Under the pieces are notes generated by a model. It saw only the letters and a list, made by a program, of their open reading frames with translations. It was not told the origin of the DNA and searched no databases. The position numbers and the translations under genes were made by a program. Of a stretch of DNA of 64,000 bases, positions 54,738 to 63,837 are shown piece after piece. The stretch is from Maricaulis sp. (GTDB lineage: Bacteria; Pseudomonadota; Alphaproteobacteria; Caulobacterales; Maricaulaceae), in assembly GCA_002692855.1 (NCBI GenBank), contig NZMJ01000117.1, forward strand, positions 123,304 through 187,303, given 5' to 3'. How positions within the stretch are numbered: the first letter of the stretch is position 1; each line of letters starts with the position of its first letter.

Positions 54738-54865
54738 GGGCAGCCTCGTGGTCGGCGGTGAGTCCGGAACAGACCCTATACCGATATAGGCCGATCGTCC
54801 GCCGCGCCCACGCGGGCGTGACCCGGTTTCAAGTCTTCGTGTGATGGCGTGAAGCGCCGCGCATG

Positions 54866-54890
54866 AAAAAGGGGCGCCCAAAGGCGCCCC
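54866..54890 (-). terminator. Rho-independent terminator of the M3 peptidase gene
   Basis: GGGGCGCC (54871-54878) pairs with GGCGCCCC (54883-54890) across a 4-base loop. On the minus strand this 8-bp stem is followed by TTTTT. It begins 28 bases after the stop at 54919. Confidence 0.92.
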
Positions 54891-54918
54891 TGATCCGTTT
54901 GGCGATAGACTGGAGTGT

Positions 54919-57246
54919 CTATTCGTTGTCGCCGTCCGGCATGACATCGGAGTCATGCGCGTGGCCGGCATCATCGTGCATCTCACCATGATCGGGAGCC
55001 GGCATGTCGCCGTCTTCGTGCATGGCGTCATCCTGCATTTCGTCCGAACCCGGAACCGGGAAGCCGCGGTCACGCATCAGCGGACCGATATCAGCATCGC
55101 GTCCGCGGAATTCGCGGTAGGCGACAGCCGGGTCGATGGCATTGCGCGGGGCGAAAAGATACTCCACCAGGCGGCCAGCCACCTCGGGATCGTAGAAACC
55201 GCCCGGGGCCTCGGCGAAGGCTTCCGCCGCGTCCGAGGTCAGCACGTCGGCCCACATGTAGCCGTAATAGCCCGCCGAATAGCCTTCACCCGAGAAGATG
55301 TGTCCGAAATGCGGGCTGCGGTGCCGCATCGGGATTTCTTCCGGCATGCCCAGCCGCTCCAGCGTTTCACGCTCGAAGGCGTCGGGGTCGATGCCCTCCG
55401 GGTCGGTCGTGTGGAAATACATGTCGACCAGGGCCGAGGCGAGATACTCGGTCGTGGAGAAGCCCTGGTTGAAGGTCGAGGCCGCACGGATGCGCTCGAC
55501 CAGTTCCGCCGGGATCGGCTCTCCGGTTTCGACATGGACAAGATAGTTGTCGATCACCGGATCGGTCAGCAGCCAGCGCTCGAGCAGCTGGGACTGGAAT
55601 TCGGTGTAGTCCCGCACACCGCCATTCAGCGTCGGATAGGCGACGTTGGACGACAGGTAGTGCAGGGCGTGACCCATCTCGTGGAAGAAGGTGCTCGCGT
55701 CGTCAAACGAGATCAGGACGGGCTCGCCCGGCGCGCCTTCCACGAAGTTGGAATTGTTCGTCGCCAGGACATTTTCCGGGCCGTCAAACGTCGTGTGGCT
55801 GCGGAAGCCGCTGGCCCACGCGCCCGAGCGCTTGCCGGTGCGCGCGAAGGGATCGAGATACCACAGGCCGACATTCTCGCCGGTTTCGCGGTTGGTCACT
55901 TCCCAGACCCGCACGTCTTCATGCCAGACCGGAACGCTGCCTTCGGGCACTTCGGAGAACGCGAAGCCGAACAGTTCGCCGGAGACGTAGAACATCGCCT
56001 CGCGCAGATTGTCGAGCTGCAGGTATTGCTTCACCTCGTCGCTGTTGAGGTCGTAGCGCTGCTGGCGGACCTTCTCCATGTAATAGCGGTAGTCCCACGG
56101 CGCGATGGTGATGTCGGCGCCTTCCGCGTCGGCGAGGGCCTGCATTTCGGCAACCTCTTCCTCGACGCGCGCGAGCGCCGCCGGCCACACCGCTTCCATC
56201 AGCTCCAAAGCGCGCTCCGGCGTCTGGGCCATGCGGTCTTCCAGCCGCCACTGGGCGTAATTGTCATAGCCGAGCAGGCCGACCCGCTCGTCGCGCAACT
56301 GCAGGATCTGCGCGATGATCGCGTTGTTGTCCCACTCGTCGCCATTGTCGCCGCGGCTGTAATAGGTCCGCCAGACCTGCTCGCGCAGGTCGCGCTCGTC
56401 GGAATAGGTCAGGAACGGGTCCATCGACGACCGCGTGTTCGTGATGGCGTATTCGCCCTCGCGGCCGCGTTCGGTCGCGGCCGATGCGGCGGCGTTCACG
56501 AAGGATTGCGGCAGGCCCGACAGCTGGTCCGCCGTCAGATAGGTGACGTAGCTTTCCTCGTCGTGCAGGACGTTGTTCGCGAACTGCGTGTGCAGCGCGG
56601 CCAGTTCCTGGTTGATCGCCGCATAGCGCGCTGCCGCTTCACCTTCCAGCGTCGCGCCATTGCGCGCGAACCCGTCATAGGTCAGTTGCACGACGCGCTG
56701 CTGGTCGGGACGCAGCGTCTCCAGCTCGTCGGAATTATAGACCGCCGCGACGCGCTCGAAGAGCGCAGCATTTTGCGTGATCTGCGAGTTGTAGCTCGAC
56801 AGGCGCGGCGCCATGCGCTGCTGGATTTCACGGAATTCCGGCGACGAGACATTGGACGACCAGATACCGTAGAAGCTGAAGACGCGGCCGATCGGCTCGC
56901 CGGCGCGTTCCATCGCCACGATGGTGTTTTCAAAGGTCGGCGACTCGGGATTGTTGGCAATCGCATCGATCTCGGCGAGGTGCGCCGCCATGCCCGCTTC
57001 CAGCGCCGGTTCCAGGTCTTCGAGCGATGCGGCATTGAAATCCGGAACGCCCTGATAGGGGCCAGTCCACTCGGCCAGCAGCGGATTGGATTCCATTTGC
57101 GCCTCGACTTCGGCCTCGGCCATCCAGGTGCTGGCGGCGGTCGTCATTTCGGCTTCAGCGTCCTGCATCGAAAATCCTGCCTGAGCGGCCGGAACAGCGA
57201 CGAGGATGGCGGCCAGGCTTGCGCCGGCGGTTAGAAATTTTCTCAT
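54919..57246 (-). CDS. dcp: Exported M3 family peptidase (peptidyl-dipeptidase Dcp-like) with His/Asp/Met-rich tail
   Basis: Zinc peptidase predicted to trim peptides after export. 775 aa from ATG 57246; the ORF track's 804-aa version begins upstream in the promoter region. The signal peptide is MRKFLTAGASLAAILVAVPAAQA. The zinc site is FFHEMGHALHYLSSN, with the third ligand probably Glu in YTEFQSQLLERWL. Features LDPFARTGKRSGAW and YYGYMWADVL are those of Dcp-type dipeptidyl carboxypeptidases. Unusually, it ends in about 45 residues rich in Asp, His, Glu and Met (DEMQDDAMHEDGDMPAPDHG and more), which looks metal-binding. A strong terminator follows. Substrate specificity is inferred from the family. 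Confidence 0.9.
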   Translation of the reverse strand: MRKFLTAGASLAAILVAVPAAQAGFSMQDAEAEMTTAASTWMAEAEVEAQMESNPLLAEWTGPYQGVPDFNAASLEDLEPALEAGMAAHLAEIDAIANNPESPTFENTIVAMERAGEPIGRVFSFYGIWSSNVSSPEFREIQQRMAPRLSSYNSQITQNAALFERVAAVYNSDELETLRPDQQRVVQLTYDGFARNGATLEGEAAARYAAINQELAALHTQFANNVLHDEESYVTYLTADQLSGLPQSFVNAAASAATERGREGEYAITNTRSSMDPFLTYSDERDLREQVWRTYYSRGDNGDEWDNNAIIAQILQLRDERVGLLGYDNYAQWRLEDRMAQTPERALELMEAVWPAALARVEEEVAEMQALADAEGADITIAPWDYRYYMEKVRQQRYDLNSDEVKQYLQLDNLREAMFYVSGELFGFAFSEVPEGSVPVWHEDVRVWEVTNRETGENVGLWYLDPFARTGKRSGAWASGFRSHTTFDGPENVLATNNSNFVEGAPGEPVLISFDDASTFFHEMGHALHYLSSNVAYPTLNGGVRDYTEFQSQLLERWLLTDPVIDNYLVHVETGEPIPAELVERIRAASTFNQGFSTTEYLASALVDMYFHTTDPEGIDPDAFERETLERLGMPEEIPMRHRSPHFGHIFSGEGYSAGYYGYMWADVLTSDAAEAFAEAPGGFYDPEVAGRLVEYLFAPRNAIDPAVAYREFRGRDADIGPLMRDRGFPVPGSDEMQDDAMHEDGDMPAPDHGEMHDDAGHAHDSDVMPDGDNE

Positions 57247-57596
57247 GAGACGGGTAGCTCCCCTAATTGAATTCCTCACTAACATGGGGGCTGGGTCACG
57301 CCAGTTCAAATCCGCAAGACTCATCTGACTCAAGTTTAATCTTCCACCCGCCCCGAACCTGGCGGGGTAATTTTTTCCGGGAATCCCATGCCCCGATGCA
57401 GTGCATTCAGCGCCTCACGCCGGATTTCGTGGTCCTGTTCGACTCTGAAACCGGCATGAGAAATCCGGCCCTGTCCTGCGGTCGCGCTGGCTTTTTTCTG
57501 ACTCACTGTAATTGTGTGGAACCCTGTGCGACGTCAAAGCGTTCCGGACTAACGTCCGGAGTCAATCCGGGCCAGGAGTGGACGGGGAGACCAGCG
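57247..57596. other. 350-base divergent intergenic region between the M3 peptidase and TonB receptor genes
   Basis: This holds the promoters of both divergent units. I see a terminator-like hairpin (57347-57376) and a smaller hairpin, TCCGGAC (57543-57549) with GTCCGGA (57554-57560). The open frame spanning it is only read-through from the receptor gene. No known riboswitch could be matched. Confidence 0.55.
57347..57376 (+). terminator. Terminator-like hairpin with T-run in the TonB receptor leader
   Basis: CCCGCC (57347-57352) pairs with GGCGGG (57361-57366), followed by GTAATTTTTT. It lies 221 bases upstream of the receptor start, where no plus-strand gene ends, so it may be an attenuator or a transcript insulator. 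The stem is short. Confidence 0.4.
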
Positions 57597-59531
57597 ATGC
57601 GACCAGGGATGACGCGGCCGGCGAACACGCCGGCATTGGTGCTGGCCTGGCAAACCCTCTTCGCCCTGGTCCTGGCCTTGGTCGCCCTTCCGGCCAGTTA
57701 TGGCGGAACCGAACAACAGACCCGTTCCCAGCTCGAGGAATTGCGCAGCCTCTCCATCGAGGAATTGATGCAGGTCGAGGTCACGTCGGTGTCCCGGCGC
57801 GCGGAGCCGGTTGCGCTCGCGCCTGCGTCCATCTACGTGATCTCGGCGCAGGACATTCAGCGGTCCGGTGCGCTGAACCTTCCTGAAGCCCTGCGCCTCG
57901 CACCCAACCTCCAGGTCGCCCGCGACGATGCGTCCCGCTACGCCATCTCGGCACGCGGAATGAACTCGGTCTCGACGTCGAACAAGCTGCTGGTCCTGGT
58001 CGACGGCCGCAGCATTTACGAACCGCTCTATGCCGGTGTCGTGTGGGACGAGGAACAGGTCCCGCTTGAGGACATCGACCGGATCGAGGTCATTTCCGGT
58101 CCGGGCGGAACGCTGTGGGGGGCCAATGCCGTCAACGGCGTCATCAATGTCATCACGCGCCGCGCACAGGACACGCAAGGCTGGTCAGCCCGCGCCAGCT
58201 ACGGCGCGATCGACCGGGTGGCATCGGTTCGCTATGGCGGCCGCCTGACGGACAATGCGGCCTTCCGGGTCTATGCGCGCGGTTCCGAACTGGGGCAGTC
58301 CCTCAGTGCCGCCGGGCTGGGAAACAATGACGGCTACAGCTCGGTTTCAGGCGGGTTCAGGACCGACTGGATGGCGGGCCGGGATCATTACACCCTCCAG
58401 GGCGATCTCTTCTCCAATGACTATGACGGTTCGGGAAACGCCATAGATGGCGGCAATCTGGTTGCCCGTTGGTCACGCGAAATGCAGGACGGCGGCAGCT
58501 TCATCCTGCAAGCCTATTACGACACCACCGAACGCGACGGGCCGGGGTTGATGACCCGCAGCCGGGTCGGCGACATCGCCTTCCAGCACAGCCTGTCAGC
58601 GCGCGGACGCCATCAGATCGTCTGGGGCGGGGGATACCGGACGATCGATGACTTCTTCTGGTCGACCGGCAGCTTTTCTCTCGATCCGGTCGAGGATGAC
58701 TTCCAGCTGTCGAACCTCTTCGTCCAGGACACGATTGCCCTGTCCGGCGACCTGTCCCTGACCGCCGGGGTAAAGCTCGAACATTCCACCTATTCGGGCT
58801 TCGACTACCTGCCGAGCCTTCGCCTGTCCTGGACGCCGTCTTCCACCCAGATGGTGTGGGGTGCCGTATCGCGCGCCATCCGGACACCCGTTCGCCTGGA
58901 CCGGGACGTGTTGATTCCCGGGACGGTGGACGGCGGTGATGATTTCGATTCCGAGAGCGTCATCGCCTACGAGCTGGGATACCGCGCCAACCCCACGGCG
59001 CGGCTGTCGTTTTCGGCAACCGCCTTCTTCAACGAATACGAGGGCCTGCGCGTCCTCTCCTTGCAGCCCGGCACCACCAATGGTCTGCCGATGGAATTCC
59101 GCAATGGTCTAGACGGCACAAGCTGGGGCGTCGAAGCCTGGGGCATGTTCCTGATATATGACTGGTGGCGGATCCGGGGGGGGATTGCGACGCTCCAGAA
59201 AGATTTCGACCTGCGCGCCGGACTGACGGATATTCTCCTTCCGCAAAGCAGCGGTAACGACCCGGAATACCAGGCCATGGTGAATACCCGCATCAATCTG
59301 GCTGACGTCTTCATCGACGCGAATCTGCGCCGGGTCGGCGACCTGCCCCGGCCCGGCGTGCCGGGTTATACGGAACTGAATGCCACGATCGGATGGCAAG
59401 TGACCGACCGGTTGGAAGTGTCCCTGTCGGGCGTCAACCTGCTGGACGACTCGCATCCCGAAACCAGCTCGGCCGGACCACCTGACGAAATTCGCAGAAG
59501 CGTGTTTGTCACGGCCAGGATGGGGTTCTAG
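57597..59531 (+). CDS. TonB-dependent outer-membrane receptor
   Basis: Outer-membrane gated transporter, 644 aa from ATG 57597, which follows GGGGAGA; the track's longer frame is spurious. The N-terminal helix (about residues 15-35) is signal-like. SLEELMQVEVTSVSRRAEPVALAPASIYVIS is the TonB-box/plug entry common to the FepA/IutA-like group (LSLEELMxVEVTS). The plug domain has SGALNLPEALRLAPNLQVAR and GGTLWGANAVNGVINVIT; the barrel follows and ends in VFVTARMGF with a C-terminal Phe. The ligand is unknown. It is the first gene of a three-gene operon with a YfiR-like protein and a sensor kinase, so it may contribute to sensing. Confidence 0.92.
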   Translation: MRPGMTRPANTPALVLAWQTLFALVLALVALPASYGGTEQQTRSQLEELRSLSIEELMQVEVTSVSRRAEPVALAPASIYVISAQDIQRSGALNLPEALRLAPNLQVARDDASRYAISARGMNSVSTSNKLLVLVDGRSIYEPLYAGVVWDEEQVPLEDIDRIEVISGPGGTLWGANAVNGVINVITRRAQDTQGWSARASYGAIDRVASVRYGGRLTDNAAFRVYARGSELGQSLSAAGLGNNDGYSSVSGGFRTDWMAGRDHYTLQGDLFSNDYDGSGNAIDGGNLVARWSREMQDGGSFILQAYYDTTERDGPGLMTRSRVGDIAFQHSLSARGRHQIVWGGGYRTIDDFFWSTGSFSLDPVEDDFQLSNLFVQDTIALSGDLSLTAGVKLEHSTYSGFDYLPSLRLSWTPSSTQMVWGAVSRAIRTPVRLDRDVLIPGTVDGGDDFDSESVIAYELGYRANPTARLSFSATAFFNEYEGLRVLSLQPGTTNGLPMEFRNGLDGTSWGVEAWGMFLIYDWWRIRGGIATLQKDFDLRAGLTDILLPQSSGNDPEYQAMVNTRINLADVFIDANLRRVGDLPRPGVPGYTELNATIGWQVTDRLEVSLSGVNLLDDSHPETSSAGPPDEIRRSVFVTARMGF

Positions 59532-59534
59532 CCA

Positions 59535-60122
59535 GTGAGACGAGACCGCTCGCTCTGCCTCATGCGATGGCGCGCCCGACTGTCAGCAATCATGCTGGCG
59601 GTGGCCTGTTTCGTTGCACCGGCCTCGGCACCGGCCAGCACCCTGGACGAAGCGCTCGAAACCGTGGTCAAGGCGACCTTCATCCACCGCTTCGCATCCT
59701 TCATCAGCTGGCCGGAGGGGCATTTCCATAGTCCCGGCCAGTCCCTCATCCTGTGTGTCGCGGGCCGCGACCCGTTTGGCGACGTCCTCGACCAGGCCGT
59801 GACGGGCGAACGGGCCGCAGGCCGGATTATCGAAGTCCGGCGTTTCGACCGAGCGCGCCGCGGCACCCAGTGCGACATCATGTATATTGGTGAAGCGCAG
59901 GGGCAGACCGTGTCCCGCAGCTTGCAGCTTCTCGCCGGAGAGCCGGTCCTGACCATCACGGACCAGTCCGCGTCGCCGGTGCGGGGCGTGATACATTTCG
60001 AGACAGTGGGCAATCGCGTACGCTTTCACATCGACGAGAATCGCGCCTCGCGCGCCGGGCTGACGGTCAACTCCCGCCTGCTCAGTCTCGCGCTCAGCGT
60101 CCGGCGCAGGGAGGCCGGCTGA
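59535..60122 (+). CDS. YfiR-like periplasmic protein (DUF4154)
   Basis: 195 aa from GTG 59535 (an AGGATGGGG ribosome-binding site precedes it by 9 bases); ATG 59562 would give 186 aa. The signal segment is ARLSAIMLAVACFVAPASA. The body has the family signature VVKATFIHRFASFISWPEG, followed by LILCVAGRDPFG and DIMYIGEAQ, and a conserved Cys pair (LILCVAG, GTQCDIM) as in YfiR, where disulphides control activity. In Pseudomonas, YfiR binds the periplasmic domain of the diguanylate cyclase YfiN and holds it off. Here the following gene encodes a histidine kinase with a comparable sensor end, overlapping by one base (TGATG). Assignment of family is good. Confidence 0.88.
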   Translation: MRRDRSLCLMRWRARLSAIMLAVACFVAPASAPASTLDEALETVVKATFIHRFASFISWPEGHFHSPGQSLILCVAGRDPFGDVLDQAVTGERAAGRIIEVRRFDRARRGTQCDIMYIGEAQGQTVSRSLQLLAGEPVLTITDQSASPVRGVIHFETVGNRVRFHIDENRASRAGLTVNSRLLSLALSVRRREAG

Positions 60123-61864
60123 TGCGCGTCTCCCTGCCCCGCTGGAACTGGACCTTCGCCCCGATCGCGGCGATGGTCATGGCTGGTGTTCTTCTGGCGA
60201 TCAGCGTGGGCATCGCGATCTTCGCCGAGCGCAGCTATGTCCGTCAGGAATTGGAAGAGACCGGCGCGCAAGCCGGAATTCTCGCCGCCAGCGTGGCACC
60301 GGCCCTCGCCTTCCAGGACGACGAGACCGCGCGCGACTACGTCAATGCCATGGCCGCCAACCCGACCATCGAAGCGGCGGGCGTCTACGACAATCTGGGC
60401 AATCCTGTCGCGGTCTACACAAGAAGCGAAAATGAGCCGCCTCCCGCGAGTTTGTCACTCGACGGGTCCGACTTTCGCGATGGCAAGGTCGTCGTTTCGC
60501 GTCGGGCGGAATATGGCGGCACCCAGCTGGGCTTTGTCTATTTGCGTGTCTCGGCCGAGCCGCCCGCACGCCGCGTCGCACGCTATGCCGGCATCGGACT
60601 GCTGGTCGTCATGGGTGCGCTGGTGGTGGCGGTGCTCGCGGGCGCCCATGCCGCTCTCGGCCGTGCCAACAAACAGTTGCGGGCGCGCGCCGAGGAATTG
60701 AGCGCAACGAACAAGTCCCTGCATGTCGAGATTGCCGAACGCGAAAAGGCCGAGGATGCGCTGCGCCAGAGCCAGAAGATGGAGGCCATCGGCCAGTTGA
60801 CCGGCGGCGTGGCGCACGATTTCAACAATCTGCTCGCCGCCCTGATGAGTGGCCTCAGGATTCTGGAGAACCAGCAGGACCCGGAACAGCGCAAATCCAT
60901 CACCGACATGATGAACCAGACGCTCGAACGCGGTGCCCGGCTGACCCGGCAATTGCTGGCCTTTGCGCGCCGCCAGAGCCTGAACCCTGAAGTGATCGAC
61001 CCGGCACAGCAGATCGAGTCCATGCGCGAACTGCTTCAGCGTTCGCTGCGCGAGGACATCCGGATCGAGACCGACTTCCCGCCGGACCTGTGGCCCGTCG
61101 AGGTCGACCCCGGTCAGTTCGAACTCGTCATCCTGAATCTCGCCGTCAATGCCCGCGACGCCATGCCGGATGGCGGCGTCCTGACCATTTCGGCCGGGAA
61201 TGTGGACGAGGCGGACAAGCCTTTCGTCTGCATCGCCGTGTCGGATACCGGCAGGGGCATGTCGCCCGAACTGATCGCACGGGCTTTCGAACCCTTCTTC
61301 ACGACCAAGGAAGTCGGCAAGGGAACCGGTCTCGGCCTGCCGCAAGTCTACGGTTTCGCCGCCCAGTCAGGGGGCTATGCCGACATCGAGAGCGTCGAGG
61401 ACTCGGGAACGACGGTCACGCTCCACCTGCCCCGTTCAATGCGCGAACCCGCGACAAGTGAGGCCGCCCCGACCGGCGCGGCACCGGACCTGCCTCCGCC
61501 CAATGGCGCGAAAGTCCTGGTCGTGGAAGATGACGACTCGGTTGCCGCCTTTGTCTGCGACCTCCTGAAGCAATACGACTACCGGCCTCACCGGGTCGCC
61601 TCTGCCAGCGAGGCCCTGGAAGCGGTCCGCACCCGGCCTCTCGACCTGGTATTTTCCGACATCATCATGCCGGGTGGCATGAACGGTCTCGACCTGTCGC
61701 GCGAGATCCGGCGGCGGCGGCCAGACCTGCCGGTCGTGCTGACGACCGGCTATAGCGGTGTGGCAGACCCGGTTCAGCAGGAATTCCCCGTCCTCGCCAA
61801 ACCCTATCAGCCCGGCGAGCTCGACCACGTGCTGCGGCAGGCGCTCGAGGATGCCGCCGGTTGA
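60122..61864 (+). CDS. Hybrid sensor histidine kinase with CHASE8-like periplasmic domain and receiver domain
   Basis: Inner-membrane signalling kinase, 580 aa. A first helix (about 12-35), a periplasmic domain about 36-155 that resembles the YfiN CHASE8 domain (LAASVAPALAFQDDETARDYVNAMAANPTIEAAGVYD), and a second helix about 156-180 precede a coiled linker. The HisKA domain has the phosphoacceptor His232 in GGVAHDFNNLLA. The ATPase domain has NLAVNARDAM, DTGRGM and GTGLGLPQVYG. A C-terminal receiver (LVVEDDDSVAAF, Asp513 in FSDIIMPGG) completes it. It probably relays a YfiR- or receptor-borne signal to a phosphotransfer protein not encoded here. No diguanylate cyclase domain is present. Confidence 0.92.
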   Translation: MRVSLPRWNWTFAPIAAMVMAGVLLAISVGIAIFAERSYVRQELEETGAQAGILAASVAPALAFQDDETARDYVNAMAANPTIEAAGVYDNLGNPVAVYTRSENEPPPASLSLDGSDFRDGKVVVSRRAEYGGTQLGFVYLRVSAEPPARRVARYAGIGLLVVMGALVVAVLAGAHAALGRANKQLRARAEELSATNKSLHVEIAEREKAEDALRQSQKMEAIGQLTGGVAHDFNNLLAALMSGLRILENQQDPEQRKSITDMMNQTLERGARLTRQLLAFARRQSLNPEVIDPAQQIESMRELLQRSLREDIRIETDFPPDLWPVEVDPGQFELVILNLAVNARDAMPDGGVLTISAGNVDEADKPFVCIAVSDTGRGMSPELIARAFEPFFTTKEVGKGTGLGLPQVYGFAAQSGGYADIESVEDSGTTVTLHLPRSMREPATSEAAPTGAAPDLPPPNGAKVLVVEDDDSVAAFVCDLLKQYDYRPHRVASASEALEAVRTRPLDLVFSDIIMPGGMNGLDLSREIRRRRPDLPVVLTTGYSGVADPVQQEFPVLAKPYQPGELDHVLRQALEDAAG

Positions 61865-61918
61865 GGCCTGACGGCACGGATGACAAGCCGCGCGGGCTTC
61901 TGTAAGCCTCCGCGCCCC

Positions 61919-63730
61919 ATGGCACCGCCCCTCCTCACCCTTCAAAATACCGCCTTGACATTCGGGGGACGCCCGCTGCTGACCGACGCGTCCCTGTCGG
62001 TCGAGCCGGGCGAACGCCTGTGCCTTGTCGGCCGCAATGGGTCGGGCAAGTCGACCCTGCTGAAGATCGCGGCCGGTCAGATCGAGGCGGATTCGGGCGA
62101 GCGATTCATTCATCCCGGCGCCACGCTGCGTTACCTGCCGCAGGAGCCGGACCTGACCGGCTACGCGACTATCTGGGATTATGCGGCGGGCGGACTCGCG
62201 GAAGGGGATGACACCTGGCGCGTCGGCTACCTCCTGGAGCATTTGTCGCTCGACGGGGAGACCCCCACGGCGAATTTGTCGGGCGGCGAAGCGCGCCGCG
62301 CGGCGCTCGCGCGCACCCTCGCGCCGCAGCCCGACATCCTCCTGCTCGACGAGCCGACCAACCATCTCGACCTGCCCGCCATCGAGTGGCTTGAAAGCGA
62401 ACTGGCCGCCCATCCCGGCGCGCTGGTCCTGATCAGCCACGACCGCCGTTTCCTGTCGAAGCTGTCGCGCCGCACATTGTGGATCGACCGCGGCGAGACC
62501 CGCTTGCTCGAACAGGGCTTCTCGGCCTTCGAGGCATGGCGCGACGAGGTCTTCGAACAGGAACAGGTCGATCTGCAAAAGCTCGACCGCAAGATCGTCC
62601 GTGAGGAGGACTGGCTGCGCTACGGGGTCACCGCGCGCCGCAAGCGCAATGTCCGCCGCCTTGCCGGCCTGCATGAATTGCGCGCCCAGCGCCGCGACCA
62701 TCGCGGCCCGCAAGGCCAGGCGAGGATGACCGTTTCGGACGCCGACCAGTCCGGCAAGCGCGTCATCGAGGCCAAGGGCATTTCCAAGTCCTATGAAGGC
62801 CGGCCCATCGTCGCCGACTTCTCCACCCGCATCGCGCGCGGACACTGCGTTGGCATTGTCGGCCCCAACGGCGCGGGCAAGACGACGCTGCTGAACATGC
62901 TGACGGGGGATCTTTCGCCCGATGGCGGCACGATCACGCTCGGCACCAATCTGGAAATCGCGAGCCTTGATCAGAAGCGCGCCGCACTGAAGCCGGGTTG
63001 GACGCTCGCGGATGCCCTGACCCAGGGCGGCGGCGAACGTGTCGAGGTCGGCGGCCAGACCAAGCACGTCATGGCCTACATGCAGGACTTCCTGTTCCGG
63101 CCGGAACAGGCCCGCACCCCGGTCGAGGTCCTGTCTGGCGGTGAACGGGCGCGGGTCATGCTGGCGCGCGCGCTTGCCCTGCCGTCGAACCTGCTGGTGC
63201 TCGACGAGCCCACCAATGATCTGGACCTGGAAACCCTCGACCTGCTCGAAGGCCTGATCGCTGACTATGCGGGCACGGTGCTTCTGGTCACGCACGACCG
63301 CGATTTCCTCGACCGTGTCGCGACCAGCGTCATCATGGCCGAGGGCAATGGCGTCTGGCGCGAATATCCCGGTGGCTATTCCGACATGCTCACCCAGCGC
63401 GGTGCCGGCGTCGAAAGCGTGAAGAAGGACCAGCCCCGACCCGGCTCCAAACCCGGCAAGCCGCCCTCGTCCGCGCCATCGAATGCGCCCAGAAAGCGCA
63501 TGTCGAACAAGGACAAGTACGCGCTTGAGGCCCTGCCCGGCGAGATGGACGCGCTGCAGGCCCAGATCGCGAAAATCGAACTTGAACTGGCCGACCCGGC
63601 GCTCTACGCGCGCGATCCTGCGCGCTTCGCACGGCTCTCCGAAGACCTCGCGGCGGCGCAGGCTCGGCTGGCCGAAGCCGAAGACCGCTGGCTGGAACTC
63701 GAAGCCCTCCGCGAGGAGATCGAGGGCTAG
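61919..63730 (+). CDS. ABC-F family ATPase (Uup-like)
   Basis: Soluble twin-ATPase of the ABC-F group, which acts on ribosomes or DNA-associated processes. 603 aa from ATG 61919; ATG 61880 would add 13 residues. First ATPase: CLVGRNGSGKSTLLK, NLSGGEARRAALAR, LLLDEPTNHLDLP. Second: GIVGPNGAGKTTLLN, VLSGGERARVMLAR, LVLDEPTNDLDLE. A basic linker lies between, and the C-terminus is a Pro-rich spacer then a coiled coil (YALEALPGEMDALQAQIAKIELELA), as in Uup. It follows the kinase gene by 54 bases on the same strand, with no terminator seen between, but the functions appear unrelated. Confidence 0.92.
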   Translation: MAPPLLTLQNTALTFGGRPLLTDASLSVEPGERLCLVGRNGSGKSTLLKIAAGQIEADSGERFIHPGATLRYLPQEPDLTGYATIWDYAAGGLAEGDDTWRVGYLLEHLSLDGETPTANLSGGEARRAALARTLAPQPDILLLDEPTNHLDLPAIEWLESELAAHPGALVLISHDRRFLSKLSRRTLWIDRGETRLLEQGFSAFEAWRDEVFEQEQVDLQKLDRKIVREEDWLRYGVTARRKRNVRRLAGLHELRAQRRDHRGPQGQARMTVSDADQSGKRVIEAKGISKSYEGRPIVADFSTRIARGHCVGIVGPNGAGKTTLLNMLTGDLSPDGGTITLGTNLEIASLDQKRAALKPGWTLADALTQGGGERVEVGGQTKHVMAYMQDFLFRPEQARTPVEVLSGGERARVMLARALALPSNLLVLDEPTNDLDLETLDLLEGLIADYAGTVLLVTHDRDFLDRVATSVIMAEGNGVWREYPGGYSDMLTQRGAGVESVKKDQPRPGSKPGKPPSSAPSNAPRKRMSNKDKYALEALPGEMDALQAQIAKIELELADPALYARDPARFARLSEDLAAAQARLAEAEDRWLELEALREEIEG

Positions 63731-63737
63731 GCATGCC

Positions 63738-63800
63738 CTCCCTCCCCTTGAGGGGGAGGGACGCGAGCGGCTTGCGTCAGAAGGACGGGAGCGGGGTGGG
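63738..63800. repeat. GC-rich palindromic intergenic repeat, family R1, copy 2
   Basis: The 32-base block 63738-63769 matches 30507-30538 with one difference, and the tail GGGAGCGGGG is shared. It fills the space between the ABC-F gene and the DUF559 gene. Confidence 0.85.
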
Positions 63801-63837
63801 GTGAACATCCTCAACTATTGCGTGTTATCCTGCTTCG

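Noticed and set aside
57576-57600. Resemblance to a cobalamin-riboswitch B12 box (GGAGACC) before the TonB receptor
   Set aside because: It coincides with the ribosome-binding site and the other conserved cobalamin-riboswitch elements are not seen upstream.
61870-61910. Hairpin AAGCC/GGCTT between the kinase and ABC-F genes as a terminator
   Set aside because: Only a 5-bp stem and no T-run follows, so termination is not supported.
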